A stretch of DNA of 64,000 nt, from the NCBI GenBank assembly GCA_022410635.1, contig JAJVDF010000251.1, positions 1,733,493 through 1,797,492 on the forward strand. The letters are read 5' to 3'. Under the pieces are notes generated by a model. That model made no database searches. It was not told the DNA's origin and worked only from the letters and a program-made list of their open reading frames with translations. A program made the translations under genes and the position numbers. This DNA comes from Tretioscincus oriximinensis (lineage: Eukaryota; Chordata; Lepidosauria; Squamata; Gymnophthalmidae). Shown here piece after piece: positions 25,210-36,604 of this stretch (its first letter is position 1; each line of letters begins with the position of its first letter).

Positions 25210-25221
25210 TTTGGCGGGAAA
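25210..25221. promoter_or_regulatory. E2F-type site at the island edge
   Basis: The 12 bases TTTGGCGGGAAA match the classical E2F binding consensus on both strands. The site sits at the outer edge of the CpG island about 1.4 kb upstream of the ATG. Function is inferred from the motif only. Confidence 0.45.
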
Positions 25222-25251
25222 CAGCAGCACGCGCACGCCTCAGCCTCCGCT

Positions 25252-25372
25252 AAGTATTTATTCACACTTATACACCGCCCCACACCCCAAGGTCTCAGGG
25301 CGTCCAACAGCAAAACATCGATACAAAACCAACAAATTAAAACCGTGCAAAACAATATCTAAAAGTGGGGAC
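25252..25372 (-). mobile_element. SINE 3'-end fragment at the island border
   Basis: TAAGTATTTATTCACACTTA then TACACCGCCCCACACCCCAA and GGTCTCAGGGCGTCCAACAG is the inverted SINE tail seen at 7287 and 61500. It extends into an AACA/AAAC-rich segment. It marks the outer edge of the CpG island. Confidence 0.55.
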
Positions 25373-25379
25373 AAAAAAA

Positions 25380-25840
25380 AATGACGTTTCTGTGCCTGCT
25401 GGGCGACCTCCTGACCTTACNCAGGGCCTAGTCAGGGGCTCCTCCATTTTGAACCCCTGCAAAGACACAGGGCGTGTTTGCCGTGGAGTGGGAGCGAAAC
25501 CATGGCCAAGGGCATCCTGGATTTAGCCCTAAGTGATGAACAGGATCTGATACAGGATGCAACTGTTAGCTGTTCCCCATAGGAAAGACTGGCCATAACA
25601 CAATAACCTTCATTTCCAACGTGGATAGAAAGTTGTCGAGCAGTTCGGACACAGAAGCCTTAAATTTTCACAAAGGAAATTCTCCCAACAAAATGAAAAG
25701 GGAATGTGGGAAGAGTCCAATCCCTTCAGAAAGCATGGAAACCGTTTACAAATACAATATTGGAGGCTCAAATCCAAAAGAAGGGTTCTGCCAAGCCCGA
25801 GAGGACACCTGTGTGGCTCACCAGTAGATGGATCAGATTT
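25380..25840. other. No gene or repeat recognised
   Basis: Transition from the island to AT-rich DNA. The reading frames on both strands are short and have no recognisable homology. Confidence 0.4.
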
Positions 25841-25844
25841 TCTG

Positions 25845-26500
25845 AGGCCCAATCCGGGGTAATTAAAATTCATGCTAATTTGCATGTTCATAAATATGCA
25901 AATCATCCACCAACATGCATTCCCTTCCAAAATTCCCACCCAAGAAATCTGTGAAGCGTGTTCGAATTTTTTAAAGTGTGTGAGAATTTTTGAAGTGTGT
26001 GAGAATTTTTTGACTGCATGAGAAATTTGCATTTTTNAATTTTTTTTACAGAGGGGAGGGTGCCTTCAGGAGCTGGCCCCGGTTGCTAGAGACCCCTAGT
26101 GGTGATGCGGTAAATTATTTTTTAAAAAAAAATTCATTTTTTTAAGTCTGTGAGAATTGTTTGAAGTGCATGATAATTTTTTTTTCTGAGTGGAGGGTGC
26201 CTTCAGGAGCTGGGCCCGGTTGCCAGAGCCCCCTAGTGGTGGTGCAGTGATTTTGTATTTTTAAAAAATCAAATATATATATATTTTGAAGGGTGTGAGA
26301 ATTTTTATTTTTTTTATTGAGGGGAGGGTTCCTTCAGGAGCTGGCCCCTGATGGTGGTACAGTAAATGTTTTATTAAATAATAATAATTATTATTATTTT
26401 TCCTCAGCAAAACCTGGGGAAATGGCACCCCCTGGGAGGGTGGGGTAGACACCCCAAAACTGGGTCCCCCCCNAAAAAAAGGGGTCATTTGGTCAGCCTA
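25845..26500. mobile_element. Composite repeat, GACCAGATGACCCC family, with internal tandem units
   Basis: The right end reads GGGGTCATTTGGTCAGCCTA at 26481-26500. The left part contains CATGTTCATAAATATGCAAA and CCACCAACATGCATTC, shared with 39490-39545. The middle has three tandem units, starting at about 26055, 26192 and 26323. Each holds GGGAGGGT(G/T)CCTTCAGGAGCTGG, CCCTAGTGGTGGTGCAGT (degraded in the third unit) and a TGTGTGAGAATTTTT spacer. The 39480-39948 copy has the same order with two units. No transposase frame is visible. Confidence 0.65.
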
Positions 26501-26524
26501 CTTACCCGTAAAGTAAGAAAAGTC

Positions 26525-27345
26525 ACTATTACTAAAAGAAATTCATTTAAAAGATGGAGAACAGAAGAGAGCACAAACTGTGGCAGAACAAATGCAAGGT
26601 TACAGTCAGGAATGCCAAGAAGAACTTAAAGGAGCAGATTGCAAAGATAATAATAATAACTTGTTTAAATACATGAGAAATAGGAATCCTACCAGAAAAG
26701 CAGGTGGACCATTAGATAGCAATTAACAGAAGGGGATAATCAAGGAGGATACAAAGATTGTGGGGATGAACAGAAGTGGATAATCAAGAAGGACACAGAG
26801 ATTGTGGGGAGGTTAAATGATTTTTTGTCTCAGTTTTCACTGAAGAGGACAGAGGGTATATATCTGCAATAGATTTAGTTTTCTCAGGAAGATCAGCAGA
26901 GGAATAAAACTAGACAGTGATAAGGAAGAAGGTCCTTGCTAGACTTAATAAACTGAACATCAATAAATCCCTGGTGCTAGATGGTCTTTGTCCCAGAATT
27001 TTTAAGGTGTTCCTTAAAAATTCTGGACAAAGAATGTGAACTTCTAGCCAAAATATTTAATCTTTCTTTAAAATCAGGCACTGTGTCAGTTGATTGGAGG
27101 GTAGCAAATGTAGCAATTCTGGTCACCACATCTCAAAAAAGATATTGTGGAACTAGACAAGGTGCACTAAAGGGCAACAAGAATGATCAGGTGACTGGAG
27201 CATCTCCCTTATGAAGTCAGGTTGCAATGTCTGGGCCTCTTCAGCCTCAAAAGACGGTGTTTGAGAGGTCATCTGATTGAAGTTTTAAAAACATGTACGG
27301 GATGGATAAGGTGAATAGATAAAAAGTATATATTTTCTCTATCAC
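26525..27345 (+). mobile_element. Decayed CR1/L3-clade LINE with reverse-transcriptase remnant
   Basis: Broken ORF2 coding: the frame near 26970-27130 reads an RT-like segment (FNLSLKSGTVSVDWRVANVA), the usual region just before the first RT catalytic blocks. The copy then jumps by deletion at about 27130 into the 3' untranslated region (CTCCCTTATGAAGTCAGG, CTGGGCCTCTTCAGCCTCAA, GGATGGATAAGGTGAATAGA). A parallel fragment of the upstream part lies at 63795-63900, and the 3' part is shared with 57600-57760. Frameshifts make it non-functional. Confidence 0.7.
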
Positions 27346-27370
27346 GTGACTCTAGGGTCAGGGGGCATTT

Positions 27371-27440
27371 CTTTCTTTCTTTATTTATTTATTTATACTT
27401 ATACCTTGCCCATATGTGAAGGTCTCAGAGCAGAAGATAT
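27371..27440 (-). mobile_element. SINE 3'-end fragment inserted beside the LINE
   Basis: TTTATTTATTTATACTTATA then CCTTGCCCATATGTGAAGGTCTCA, the same inverted SINE tail as at 7287. Confidence 0.5.
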
Positions 27441-27569
27441 AACAGACAAGGGAAAGTTTTGTGTTTTTTTTACTCAGAGGGTCATTGGTCAGTGAGATTT
27501 ATTTCCAGAAGCGGTGGTGGTAGCCCACCAGTTGCAGTAGGACAGTCTCAAGTACAGAAAGGAAAACCC

Positions 27570-27830
27570 TCACCTTTTCTTGACTCCCTGCAAATGGCAT
27601 TTCAGGAATACTTCCAAATTTCCCATCCTAATAGCTATTGAGATACACCTGTCTTCCATGAATTTATCTAACCTGGTTTTGAAGCTATCCAAGCTGCTAG
27701 AGATCACTACCTCTCTGGAAGTGAATTCCATAAACTAATGACCCTCTTGATGAAAAAACACTTTTCCTTGTCTGTACCTAACTCAGCTTCAGGGAGTGCT
27801 CTCTAGTTGTAGAAATGAAGAAAGTTCTGG
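27570..27830 (-). mobile_element. CR1/L3-type LINE 3' region, inverted
   Basis: TTGACTCCCTGCAAATGGCA, TCCATGAATTTATCTAACCT and GTGAATTCCATAAACTAATG are the reverse of the LINE 3' region that normally reads AACT.TGGAATTC..GGATAAATTCATGGA. It lies in opposite orientation to the LINE just to its left. Confidence 0.65.
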
Positions 27831-30800
27831 TAAATGAGTTAAGTTTTTGAAAACCGTTTCTCAAGAGTTTAATGTAATAATATGGATCTTTTGTAAAACT
27901 GTCATCAGATGTATTTGGGTTTGCCTTTGCAGACAAAAAAACCAAGAAATGTTTGATGACCCGTAAATTCCTGAACTAGTAGTATGTAGCAGTAGACTCT
28001 TGATGTGTATTTAGCTTTAGATCTAAAGGCCCTTCTATTCACATGCCATTCCAAACTAACACAACAGGGTCTGTGCTAATCCTGAATTATATGCAGACAC
28101 TAGGATCCTTAAACTACTCTCTGGAACAGGATAGGGTCATGTGCGAATCAGGCCTAGATCCCCACTCTAAGCCCTTAATGTTTCATCTGTTGGATATTGC
28201 AAAATAAATGATTGATGATAACCTACTCATTCAAATCTATGTCCTTCAAGATGGTCAGCAGTATTGAGAAGTGGCGTTAAAATATTTTAATTAAATAAGC
28301 AAGGAAAGGGAGGCACCTATAGCTCAATGGCAGGACAACTGTGTAGAAAGGAATTGTGTGGAAAAGTTTGATCCGTGGCAACTCTCTTAATCTTTGCCAA
28401 GATTTAGCCAGCCAAAATCTTGGTTTTAAGGACAGGCAAATGTGCTGTTCAATTTCAGACTAAATATGTCTTTTGCAAAAAAGATTAGAAGAAAAGAAGA
28501 AAAGGGAATGTACCAACACTTTTAATATAGGCTTTACCACAAAAAATGGGACAGGAGTTTTGCAGCTTTGATGGGTGTGCAAAAGATGTTCATTAGGTGC
28601 AGCTTATAATGCCTGCAGCATGCAGTGAAAAAAAATCATTTAGCTCCATTTATCAAACCTGTGAAGAACAAGTTATTCATAAAACCTATCTGGACCTCAG
28701 CATGTCTTGAAATACAGGGTGTAATGTGTGATTTCAAAAAGAGAAGAAAAACCTAGATGTTGATATGGAATAGCAGAATTTTATTCATAAAAGGTATTGC
28801 TTCTTGAAGCTTAAGGCTGTTAGTACTAATTCCATGAAATGCTACAAGGAGGACACGATCTATTGGCCCATCTCATTCAATAGTGATTATGACTGGCAGC
28901 GCTTCATTAAGTCTGCATAATTATTTTTTTGCAGTCATCATTTTTATACAAAACAATTATGAATAAGATGGCAAGGTTGTTGCAACCTTAGGCCCATTCT
29001 GTGTTGGGGATCTGTCATTCTGAGATAGTGCAGGTCCCAACGGGTTCTTATACTATCCCAGAATTGCATATTGGCATATCCCTTCTGAAACAAACTAAAG
29101 CCTAGTGCAGAACGGGTCTTTGATTCAAGATGGGCCCAGATGTGAGATTATTTAGATTATAATTCTATTTGTGTCTGCAAACTTTTCTCTTAATTGTCCA
29201 CCTAACATTTTCCCCTCATTTCTTCCCAAACTTCACACATACACACAGTCAAAGTGAGACTTACCTCGAAGCATCTACATCATTATGCTTGTTCAATCAA
29301 CTTAGGCTGTAGCCACACGACAAAAAACTACCTCTCCTTTGATTTGGGTCACATTTTCCTTTGGGCCACATACTTAAATGGAGACTTAGCTAACCTTTGC
29401 TATGCATCTAGAGAAGATCTGCAATAGGAGAGGAATCTCCAATAGCAGAAATTTTCCGTCTTCATTGCAAAGGCAGTGAAACCTCCATGTTAAGTTGCCT
29501 GCAGTGTGAGCGGAGGCCAACCAACAGGGCTGCAGGAATGCAGCTCAGATCAGGGCTCGGGCAGATCAGTTCTTCTTCGGTCTCCTCATCATGTTGCACC
29601 AGCTCTCTGAGTCTCTGTATAAAGGTATGTTCCCCCTTTTCCCCCAGCAAAATCTTCAGTTGCTTGCAGACTGGATTTCCCTCCCTTTCCTCCNCCGTGT
29701 GGACATGGCCTTATTTGTATTCATCTGAAGACATTTTCAAAAACAGGATCTCACAAGAGTGAAATGTTAAATGTTGCAACTTATTTGGACCATTTTGTAA
29801 ACATACCTTTTGGTCTCATCCTTACAGCAATTATTTTGTTCCCCATATAATTGTTTCCCCAACAGATTGCCCCATTGATAAGGTAAAGCTTTGAACTTTT
29901 TTATTGAGGCATACATCAATTATCTAACGGATTGAACTGGTGCTGAATCAGCACATGATGCCACTGGAGGGGAAAGGCAAGATGTGGGCTGACATAGCAT
30001 TCAGATCTGTCTGTCAGCGCGCTCCCTGCCTGGTTAAATGTCAGCATTTTTTAAGCATTTTTCCAGTTAGATAAAAGGGGAGTTCATGGAATGCTTTGGC
30101 AGTATATATGGTAGAAAACCCAGCCTCCAACTGGTAACTTCCTCTGTATTTCCTTGATGTGCACTTGATCTGCAGTACACCAAAACACAAGTAAGGTCCA
30201 AGGACAGTTTCACTCTTCATCATTACTCATGCATCCCAGTGCAAAGTACTGTTAAGAACGTTGCATGCATTTATCTTGGAGATCTTCAATTACATTGCAC
30301 TTTGCTTTAAGTGGTTGTCTTGAAGCTGAAATAAACTGGTACCCATTAACACAAAAAATTAGAATCTGTATTGTGGTTTCTGAGGAGCTACAAAGGATGA
30401 TACAACAATCCAATATTTCTTCTTACCATATACATGAAAATTTTGCATGAGTTGTAATAAAAATATTAGGAATACAAATAAAATAGTTGGCCTAAAATAG
30501 TAATTGCACCTGCATGGGAAGGTGATGTTTTTCTATCAAACAGGATCAGGGCCACATTTTTGATGCACCCCATTTTCCCTCACCTTCACTTCAGAATCCA
30601 GTTCTGAATCTCCAATGGATGCTTCTCATGCTTGCAGTTGATCATATCCATTGCTGTGTTGATGCAAGCCAAGGAATTGTAGGTGATCCAACATAGATGC
30701 TACAACTCGTGGTGATGTAGTGCACTAATAGTACTACTAATCTACTTCGGGTTTTATAGTGATAAAAGCAATAAAAGATGCTAATATCTTTTTTACTACT

Positions 30801-30920
30801 AGCTATATTTTGCTGCCCTCAAAGTTTTGCCACCCTGTTCAGCTGCACATGTTGCACATACCTAAATACAACCCTTGCCAGTGTAAAGAGGTANCTCTTC
30901 AACAAAATCTAAATATGTAT
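27831..30920. other. AT-rich DNA with possible MITE remnants, no supported gene
   Basis: Two stretches have weak terminal inverted repeats. At 28026-28170, AAAGGCCCTTCTATTCACATG faces TAGGCCTGATTCGCACATGA. At 29302-29716, GGCTGTAGCCACACGAC faces GGCCATGTCCACACGG. Both look like short hAT-style elements but are too diverged to be sure. No gene was recognised. Confidence 0.35.
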
Positions 30921-31232
30921 AATGAAGAAGAAGAAGAACTTGGTTCTTATACCCCGCTTTTCTCACCTTTCAAAGGGACTCAAAGCGGCTTACAAGGATA
31001 TATTTTGCCCGAAGGCTTCCATTCTATCTTCCCCACCAGTCTATGGTGGTTCCCATGTATCTACTTACAGNCAGTTGCAATTTCTTGCAATTCATGCTTT
31101 CGAATAGCTGGGTTGGCTAGAGCTACAGGCTAGTGGAAGGTGCTCACCCCTCCCCACATCCCACAAAGGGCTTCGAAACCCCATCTCCCAGGCGAGAGAC
31201 GAATTCCTAAGCGACTGAGCTATCCATGCCAA
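30921..31232 (-). mobile_element. tRNA-headed SINE with (TTC)n tail, copy 2
   Basis: The minus-strand head has an A box (TAGCTCAGTCGCTTAGGAAT) and a B box (GGGGTTTCGAAGCCC). The tail is AAAAGCGGGGTATAAGAACC followed by TTCTTCTTCTTC. It is very close to copies 1 and 3, so relatively recent. Confidence 0.8.
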
Positions 31233-31649
31233 TGAGGGTGTCTGGTTGATACATCTCAAAAAGGAGAGTGTTCTACAGCCTGGAAGCTGTCACTGATACT
31301 TCCTCACAAGCATCTTCAATGATTGCTAAATAGTTGGGATACATAATCATATCTTATTTGCAGGAATGATCTTATAAGTAGATTTCAAAAAAGTAGCTGC
31401 ATTAGTCTGACTATCTAACACGGCTAGAGCAAGGCAGAGTATCTGGCAAGGAGGTCTCACTAGAGATTCAGAAGAAAAGGGAGATTAACAAGAAAAAGGT
31501 AGGCAGTGTGCTGTGAGCTTTTGTAGACAAGTCTGCTCCTTCAGGATCTAATAGGTTAATATTAATAGCTTGAACTAGAGTCAACAGCAGATAAGTTTCC
31601 AGTGTAGTTCTTTTAAGGCCAGCATTATTGTGCCTAGCCAACAGTGAAG

Positions 31650-31885
31650 TCTTAGGCTACGTGCACGTGATATTTTTCTACCTTGTTTGTAGNGCAATCA
31701 GGATGTCTCGGGCACAGATGCTAAGTGTTTTTCAGTAGTCGACCCGCAATAAATGCCTTTTTTCCCAGAATAAACTATTGCTCAGATATTCAGGCATCAT
31801 TCCAGAGAACCCCCATATTCTCGTGACTGTGTGCGTGTGCACAAATTAACGCGAGATGTTAAAACTATCAAGAATTCAACAGTAG
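31650..31885 (+). repeat. Interspersed repeat family R3, copy 1
   Basis: Shared with 39245-39480. Landmarks are TTTTCTACCTTGTTTG, AATCAGGA.GTC, TTTTCAGTAGTC.ACCC, CAGAATAAACTATTGCTCAG, ATTCAG.CATCATTCC and CGCGAGATGTTAAAAC. The start (CTACGTGCACGTGAT) resembles transposon ends of the hAT style. No coding. Confidence 0.6.
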
Positions 31886-32125
31886 TTTATATTGGCTATT
31901 GTGAGTAAAAAAAAAATTCTCAGACTGCGCTGAGACAAGATCAATGAGCGATGTTATGGAACTGGGACACATGTTTGGTGTGCACAGACATGCTATTGCT
32001 ATGTTCCAGACTATAGCACTGTAGCAGTTGTGGTGTGCACCTGCTCTTACTCAGCATGCAAAAGTCTGAAGCATTCCAAACAAAAGTGCAGATTTAGGGG
32101 GAACTCTCCCACCTCAAGCATCCAT

Positions 32126-32190
32126 GTGTGCGCGCATGTGTGTGCATGGGCGCACGTGTACGTGTGTTTGCACGCGCGTGCACGCATCCC
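32126..32190. repeat. Alternating purine-pyrimidine (Z-DNA-prone) tract
   Basis: About 65 bases of nearly unbroken GT/GC/AC alternation (GTGTGCGCGCATGTGTGTGC and ACGTGTACGTGTGTTTGCAC and CGCGCGTGCACGC) form a GC-containing tract of the type that favours left-handed DNA. Confidence 0.8.
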
Positions 32191-33156
32191 CACCCCACCC
32201 CCATCCCGGTTTTGGGATGCCAAAATATGGCAACCCTAGGAATTGTTGAACAGTAGAGTGGGCACTCCACCACCAGCAATAAAAACAACCTCTCAAATTT
32301 TAGGCACAGAAGTCTAAATTTGACTACCCAGCAAAAGAGACAGAGGTCCTACCCACCAAACAGGAACTGTATTGCAGTACTATATCTTAAAAGTTCTGAA
32401 ATATTAATTTTAGTNATTATTCTTTAGCATCTAAGAGACTGTAAGTATGTTAATCAGAAAAGAGAAAAATTTCTAGGTGGCACTGCAGCCTCACATTTTA
32501 ATTTATTATACAGATCCTCTTGCCTAAAATAAACTAATTGCATAGATAATAATACAATATTGTCAAATCAGACTTGAAATCTCACATGTCATTGTCAGTA
32601 AATTGATAAGCAGCAGAGAAATGGGCTTGTGGACATTTGATTTCCTCCCATCTGCATCTCCCATCATTCACTTCTTCAGTTTTCAATGCTATTATTTGTT
32701 TTACTNAATTCCCTACTGAAAATCTCCTTGGCCAAGAATTATAACTGAAACATTTTATGACCGTTAAGGACTTACTTATTTTTTCTTCTTCATTTTGAGA
32801 AGTTATTCTAGAAGAGAGACAAGCATCTCGCTGAACAGACAAAGCATGGTCTCCCCTATACCCCTTAATGCTTCTGTGCCATTAACAAGCTCTTGTGAAG
32901 AGTCTATAAGAGTTTACACTAATTTAATGCAGCAGTCAATGTTACAAAGGTTAAATCTGGGATACAAAGTAAGAGGATTAGAGAAATCCACCTATCTCTA
33001 CTATTGATAAGCAGGGTTTTTTTGGTAGAAACTTAGACACTTTACAGTGATAACAAAGTTATTAATATAAGAATAGGGGAAACCATTGTTCTTTGGCTAC
33101 CCCCCCAAAGAAAAGCAAAAAAAAGCAAAAAAAAAGCAGCCTGCTGCCTTCAACTG

Positions 33157-33365
33157 TAGGCTGACCAGATGACCCATTTTGGGGAGGGGGTTTGAAAACC
33201 TGTTTTTGGGGTGCCTCCCGTTTTTTTTCTGAGGAAAAAAATATTAAAAAACAAAAAAAGTTTCAAAAAAACCTTTTTTTGAAAAAAATTTCCTCAGAAA
33301 AACCTGGGAGGCACCCCCAAACTGGATTTTCAACCCCCCCAAAAAGGGGTCATCTGGTCAGCCTA
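33157..33365. mobile_element. Foldback element, GACCAGATGACCCC family, two-arm copy
   Basis: Terminal inverted repeats of about 80-90 bp. The left reads TAGGCTGACCAGATGACCC then a T/G run, GTTTTTGGGGTGCCTCCC and TCTGAGGAAAAA. The right, on the other strand, reads TAGGCTGACCAGATGACCCC, CAGTTTGGGGGTGCCTCCCA and TCTGAGGAAA. The two arms meet around an A/T-rich loop near 33240-33290. No coding. Confidence 0.75.
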
Positions 33366-33616
33366 TCAGGTCAACCCCACATGAGAAAGACTTGGGTAGG
33401 CAGTGTGACATCCTGTTCAAGCATGCTACAGCCCTTTGTACAGAATTTGTCGTCTAGTGTTAAGAGAAAGAAATAAAGGTCATAAAATTCAAAATATTTT
33501 AAATATCCACTTTGAATATTCAAAACTGTTCGGGTATATGCTTTACATTCTTTCAAATTTTGAGTTATTCTCCAAATTTCAGAATATGATCTGAATTTTT
33601 AAAAGTGCAATTCAAA

Positions 33617-33860
33617 AGCAGGAGTGGCGCAATAGCTAAGTGGCAATCTTTCAACTAATGGATCCGGTTTCAAGGCTGTGAAGAGGGGTGAGCATCTTTC
33701 AGCTATTTGAAAGAATGTAGATTTGTAATCTATATTTAAATTAGATAAATGAGTACCACCACCATCAACCTGGTGGGCAAGCCTTCAGGCTAAAATTAAC
33801 CTTGTAATCTTCTCTGAGTCGCTTTGTGTGAGAAGGGCGGGAAATAAAACCCAGATTATT
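33617..33860 (+). mobile_element. tRNA-headed SINE with (TTC)n-family tail, diverged plus-strand copy
   Basis: The head is GTGGCGCAATAGCTAAGTGG and GGTTTCAAGGC. The tail is CTCTGAGTCGCTTTGTGTGA, GAAGGGCGGGAAATAAAACC followed by ATTATTATTCTT. It is older and more diverged than the minus-strand copies. Confidence 0.6.
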
Positions 33861-33869
33861 ATTCTTCAA

Positions 33870-35943
33870 TGGAACTGTAACTTCTCAATTTTTAAAATTA
33901 TTTTTTCCACAAAAAAAGACATGACTTATACATAACAAATATAAAACAGATATAAAACAAATGCATCGTCAATAACAGAGGCAAAGGCAAAAACAAGACT
34001 CCCTTCCTTACCTGCCAAGTGGATGAGTTCCTTTACATTACATTAAATATGGAAATATTCTAAGATTATCAAAATGGTTTGAGTTAATATCTCATTTCTT
34101 ACTACATTAATGCCAATGTCCATTTTTGCCAACTTTTCCACCATTCCCTATCATTCAAGAGTCATAATCCGTGTTAACTTTTTTCTTCGATAAATCAAAC
34201 AGTATAAATTCTGCAATATATTCTTACCATCTTTACACTGTCCAAAAAGAAGAGTCTTCTCCATTCTTTAGCAATGACTAAATGAGCCACACAAATGGCA
34301 TTTTAATCAAAATACTCAGTATCTTTTGAGAGTCCTCTCAGTGTTTTCACTCATCTCTAAGATTTATATTCAAAATCACCCTGATTTCCCTTCTAATTCA
34401 GTTCCAGAACTGATTTACTTTACTACTCGCACCGCTGATACATGAATTTTAACTTCTATTGACGTTTTTGACACTTTATTTCTAAATTATTGGCCCATTA
34501 TCTTAATGAGATTCTAGTGCAAGGGGGAACTAATTATGACAGTGTCTTGTTTGTGTCAACTGAGGAGTGACCCTTGCTATGTCATTTTGGGCTGCATTCT
34601 TGAGATATGTAATTAAAGCCAGCAGGCAGGGTTGTACGTTATGACACGGAGAGCACATTGTCATACAAATTATATTATTGGGGACAGAAGGGGAATTGTG
34701 GGGTTACAGTAATCCACACATTGCTCCAAGAACAAATAATGGAATTAAGACCAGGAATATCAGCTTGTTTGCTGTGTTGGCATCTTTCCCACTTTCAACC
34801 ACACAGTTTAAGCTTTCCTTGCAGATGCTTTCTTTCCATTAAGTTGCCAAATTCCATATGTGATGACAACACCACGGTGGGAACAACAAAGANGTAATGA
34901 GAGTTCAATGTTGTTTTAATGTGAACGAACATATGACTGTTGTTGCCATAGCTGTGTCCTTGTGGTCTTTTATTGATATGCTATGTTGCCTTTCTGCTTT
35001 TGTTGAAGGTCTGAGGCTTGGGATTTGGACAATGAAACCAGAAGGAAAGCTAAACTGTTGAGAAGTGCTTCTTAATTCTATTGTTGTATAGCTGTATACA
35101 AATAAGTATACACAGTGGTGGTGGTGGTGGTGATGGTGGCAGTGGAGAGGCGAGGAGGGTGTTTTGACAGGTAATAGTAAATAAATCTCCCACTTACAAA
35201 GACTATATTAAAAGACACTTGCTGCTTGGGAGGAAAGCTGTGGCAAACCTAGACAGTCTATAAATATAGGTGTTCTGAACCAATTTATGCAAAGTAAATA
35301 TGCAGCTTTCAGTGCTCTGAAGGATAGATTAGCTGTTATAGGCTGTAGCTTCTTCAAAGATAAAGAAACATAGACCACAAATGTTGTTTCATTCCATCAG
35401 GAAGGTTTTTAGCTTTATTTACAAAGATCTTAAAATAAAAATAGCAAAGAATATATTGGTTACTTCAGCAATATAGTCAAGTGACAATCTCTTGAATACA
35501 TTTCACACTCCAAGCATCTTCATTACAAAAAGACATAATACAGAAAAAGTCCATGAATAATCGAGCATGCACATGCAACTTAGAACACAGTGATAAGTTA
35601 TAATATCAACATTTCAATGATCCCACAGGAAATGTGCTGCTTAGTAGACTCTGAATGTCATACCTTGCCATCTGGTATAGACTGGTTTTAACTACAAAAT
35701 CCAATACAGTGAACTAAAAATGGAGACATCACCTTGCTGACAAAGATATGTGTAGTTAAAATAGTGGTTTCCCCAGCAGAAATGTATGGTTGAGAGTGCT
35801 AAACCATAAGGAAGACTGCACGCCAAAGAACTGATGCTTTGAATCATGGTTCTGGAAAAGACTTTTGATAATTCTCAGTTAAATACTACTGGAATTAAGC
35901 CCACTACCTTAGGGATACAGTGGGCTCTAGTATTCTCCCTAAG
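33870..35943. other. AT-rich DNA, no supported gene
   Basis: No gene or clear repeat was recognised, apart from a short (GGT)n run at about 35116-35136. Confidence 0.4.
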
Positions 35944-36464
35944 GCATTTAATTCTTCTTGTTTTTGTTCTTGTTGTTTTTGTTCTTCTTCTTGTTCTTCT
36001 TGTTCTTCTTCTTCTCCTTCTCCTCCCTCTTTTCTACTTTTCTTCTTCTCTTTTCTTGTTTTCTTCTTCCTCCCCCACTCTCCTCTTCACCCTTCCCTCC
36101 AACTCCCTGTCCCACTCCCCTCTCCTCTCCCTCCTCCTTCCCCTCTCCCCTTCTTCTCCCCTCTGTTACTCACCTCCTCTCCTCCTTTTTCTCTGTTTTT
36201 TCCTCTCTCTCTCTCTCCCTCCCTCCCTGCCACCTAGGGCTTTATTTTACCATCTGTTTCATCTTCTTCATGTTCTTCTTTTTCCTCTTCTTCTTGCCTA
36301 CTTCCATCTCTGTTCTGCTCCTTCCCTCCTCCCCCTCTCCCAATCTCCACTCTGCTCCTTCCTTCATCCCCCTCCCCTCTGCTCTTTCCCCTTCCCATCT
36401 CTGTTCTGCTCCTTCCCTCCTCCCCCTCCCGTTTCTACTCTGTTCCTTCCCTCCTCCCCCCCGG
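35944..36464. repeat. 500-bp polypyrimidine tract
   Basis: Nearly pure C/T on the plus strand. It begins as TTC/TTG triplets and passes into CCT and CTCC runs, with short interruptions such as CCACCTAGGGCTTTATTTTA at 36231. Long open frames across it (Leu/Pro/Ser/Phe only) are artefacts of composition. Confidence 0.9.
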
Positions 36465-36476
36465 GAGCAGAAAAGT

Positions 36477-36520
36477 TTTGTCTATTCCTAGAGCAATTAT
36501 TTGCTCTAGGAATAGACAAA
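36477..36520. repeat. Perfect 20-bp palindrome
   Basis: TTTGTCTATTCCTAGAGCAA (36477-36496) and its exact complement (36501-36520) flank a TTAT loop. It sits at the boundary between a pyrimidine-rich tract on the left and a purine-rich tract (36612-36710) on the right. Confidence 0.9.
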
Positions 36521-36604
36521 GAGAGGGATTCCCGTCATCATTTCCAGGCTGCACTCCATACAGCCTAGAAATGGGACTCCATGGCAGCTGTTTTGGGTTT
36601 TTCC

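Larger units (their letters stand above)
24250..25250 (-). promoter_or_regulatory. CpG-island promoter of the SHISA6-like gene
   Basis: A roughly 1-kb GC- and CpG-dense block stands out sharply from the AT-rich surroundings. It contains Sp1-type GC boxes, for example GGGGCGG at 24694 and GGGGGCGGGG at about 25135, CCG/CTG-rich runs at 24740-24880, and no obvious TATA box. Its position just upstream of the minus-strand coding exon fits a dispersed-start CpG promoter. Islands can act in both directions, but no plus-strand gene was found next to it. Confidence 0.75.

Noticed and set aside
24262..25355. Several long open frames in the CpG island
   Set aside because: Ala/Gly/Pro/Arg-rich frames on all strands are expected in GC-rich promoter DNA, and no conserved motif is seen.
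35846..36568. 240-codon open frame and its shifted shadows
   Set aside because: It encodes only Leu/Pro/Ser/Phe runs from a polypyrimidine tract. Composition artefact.
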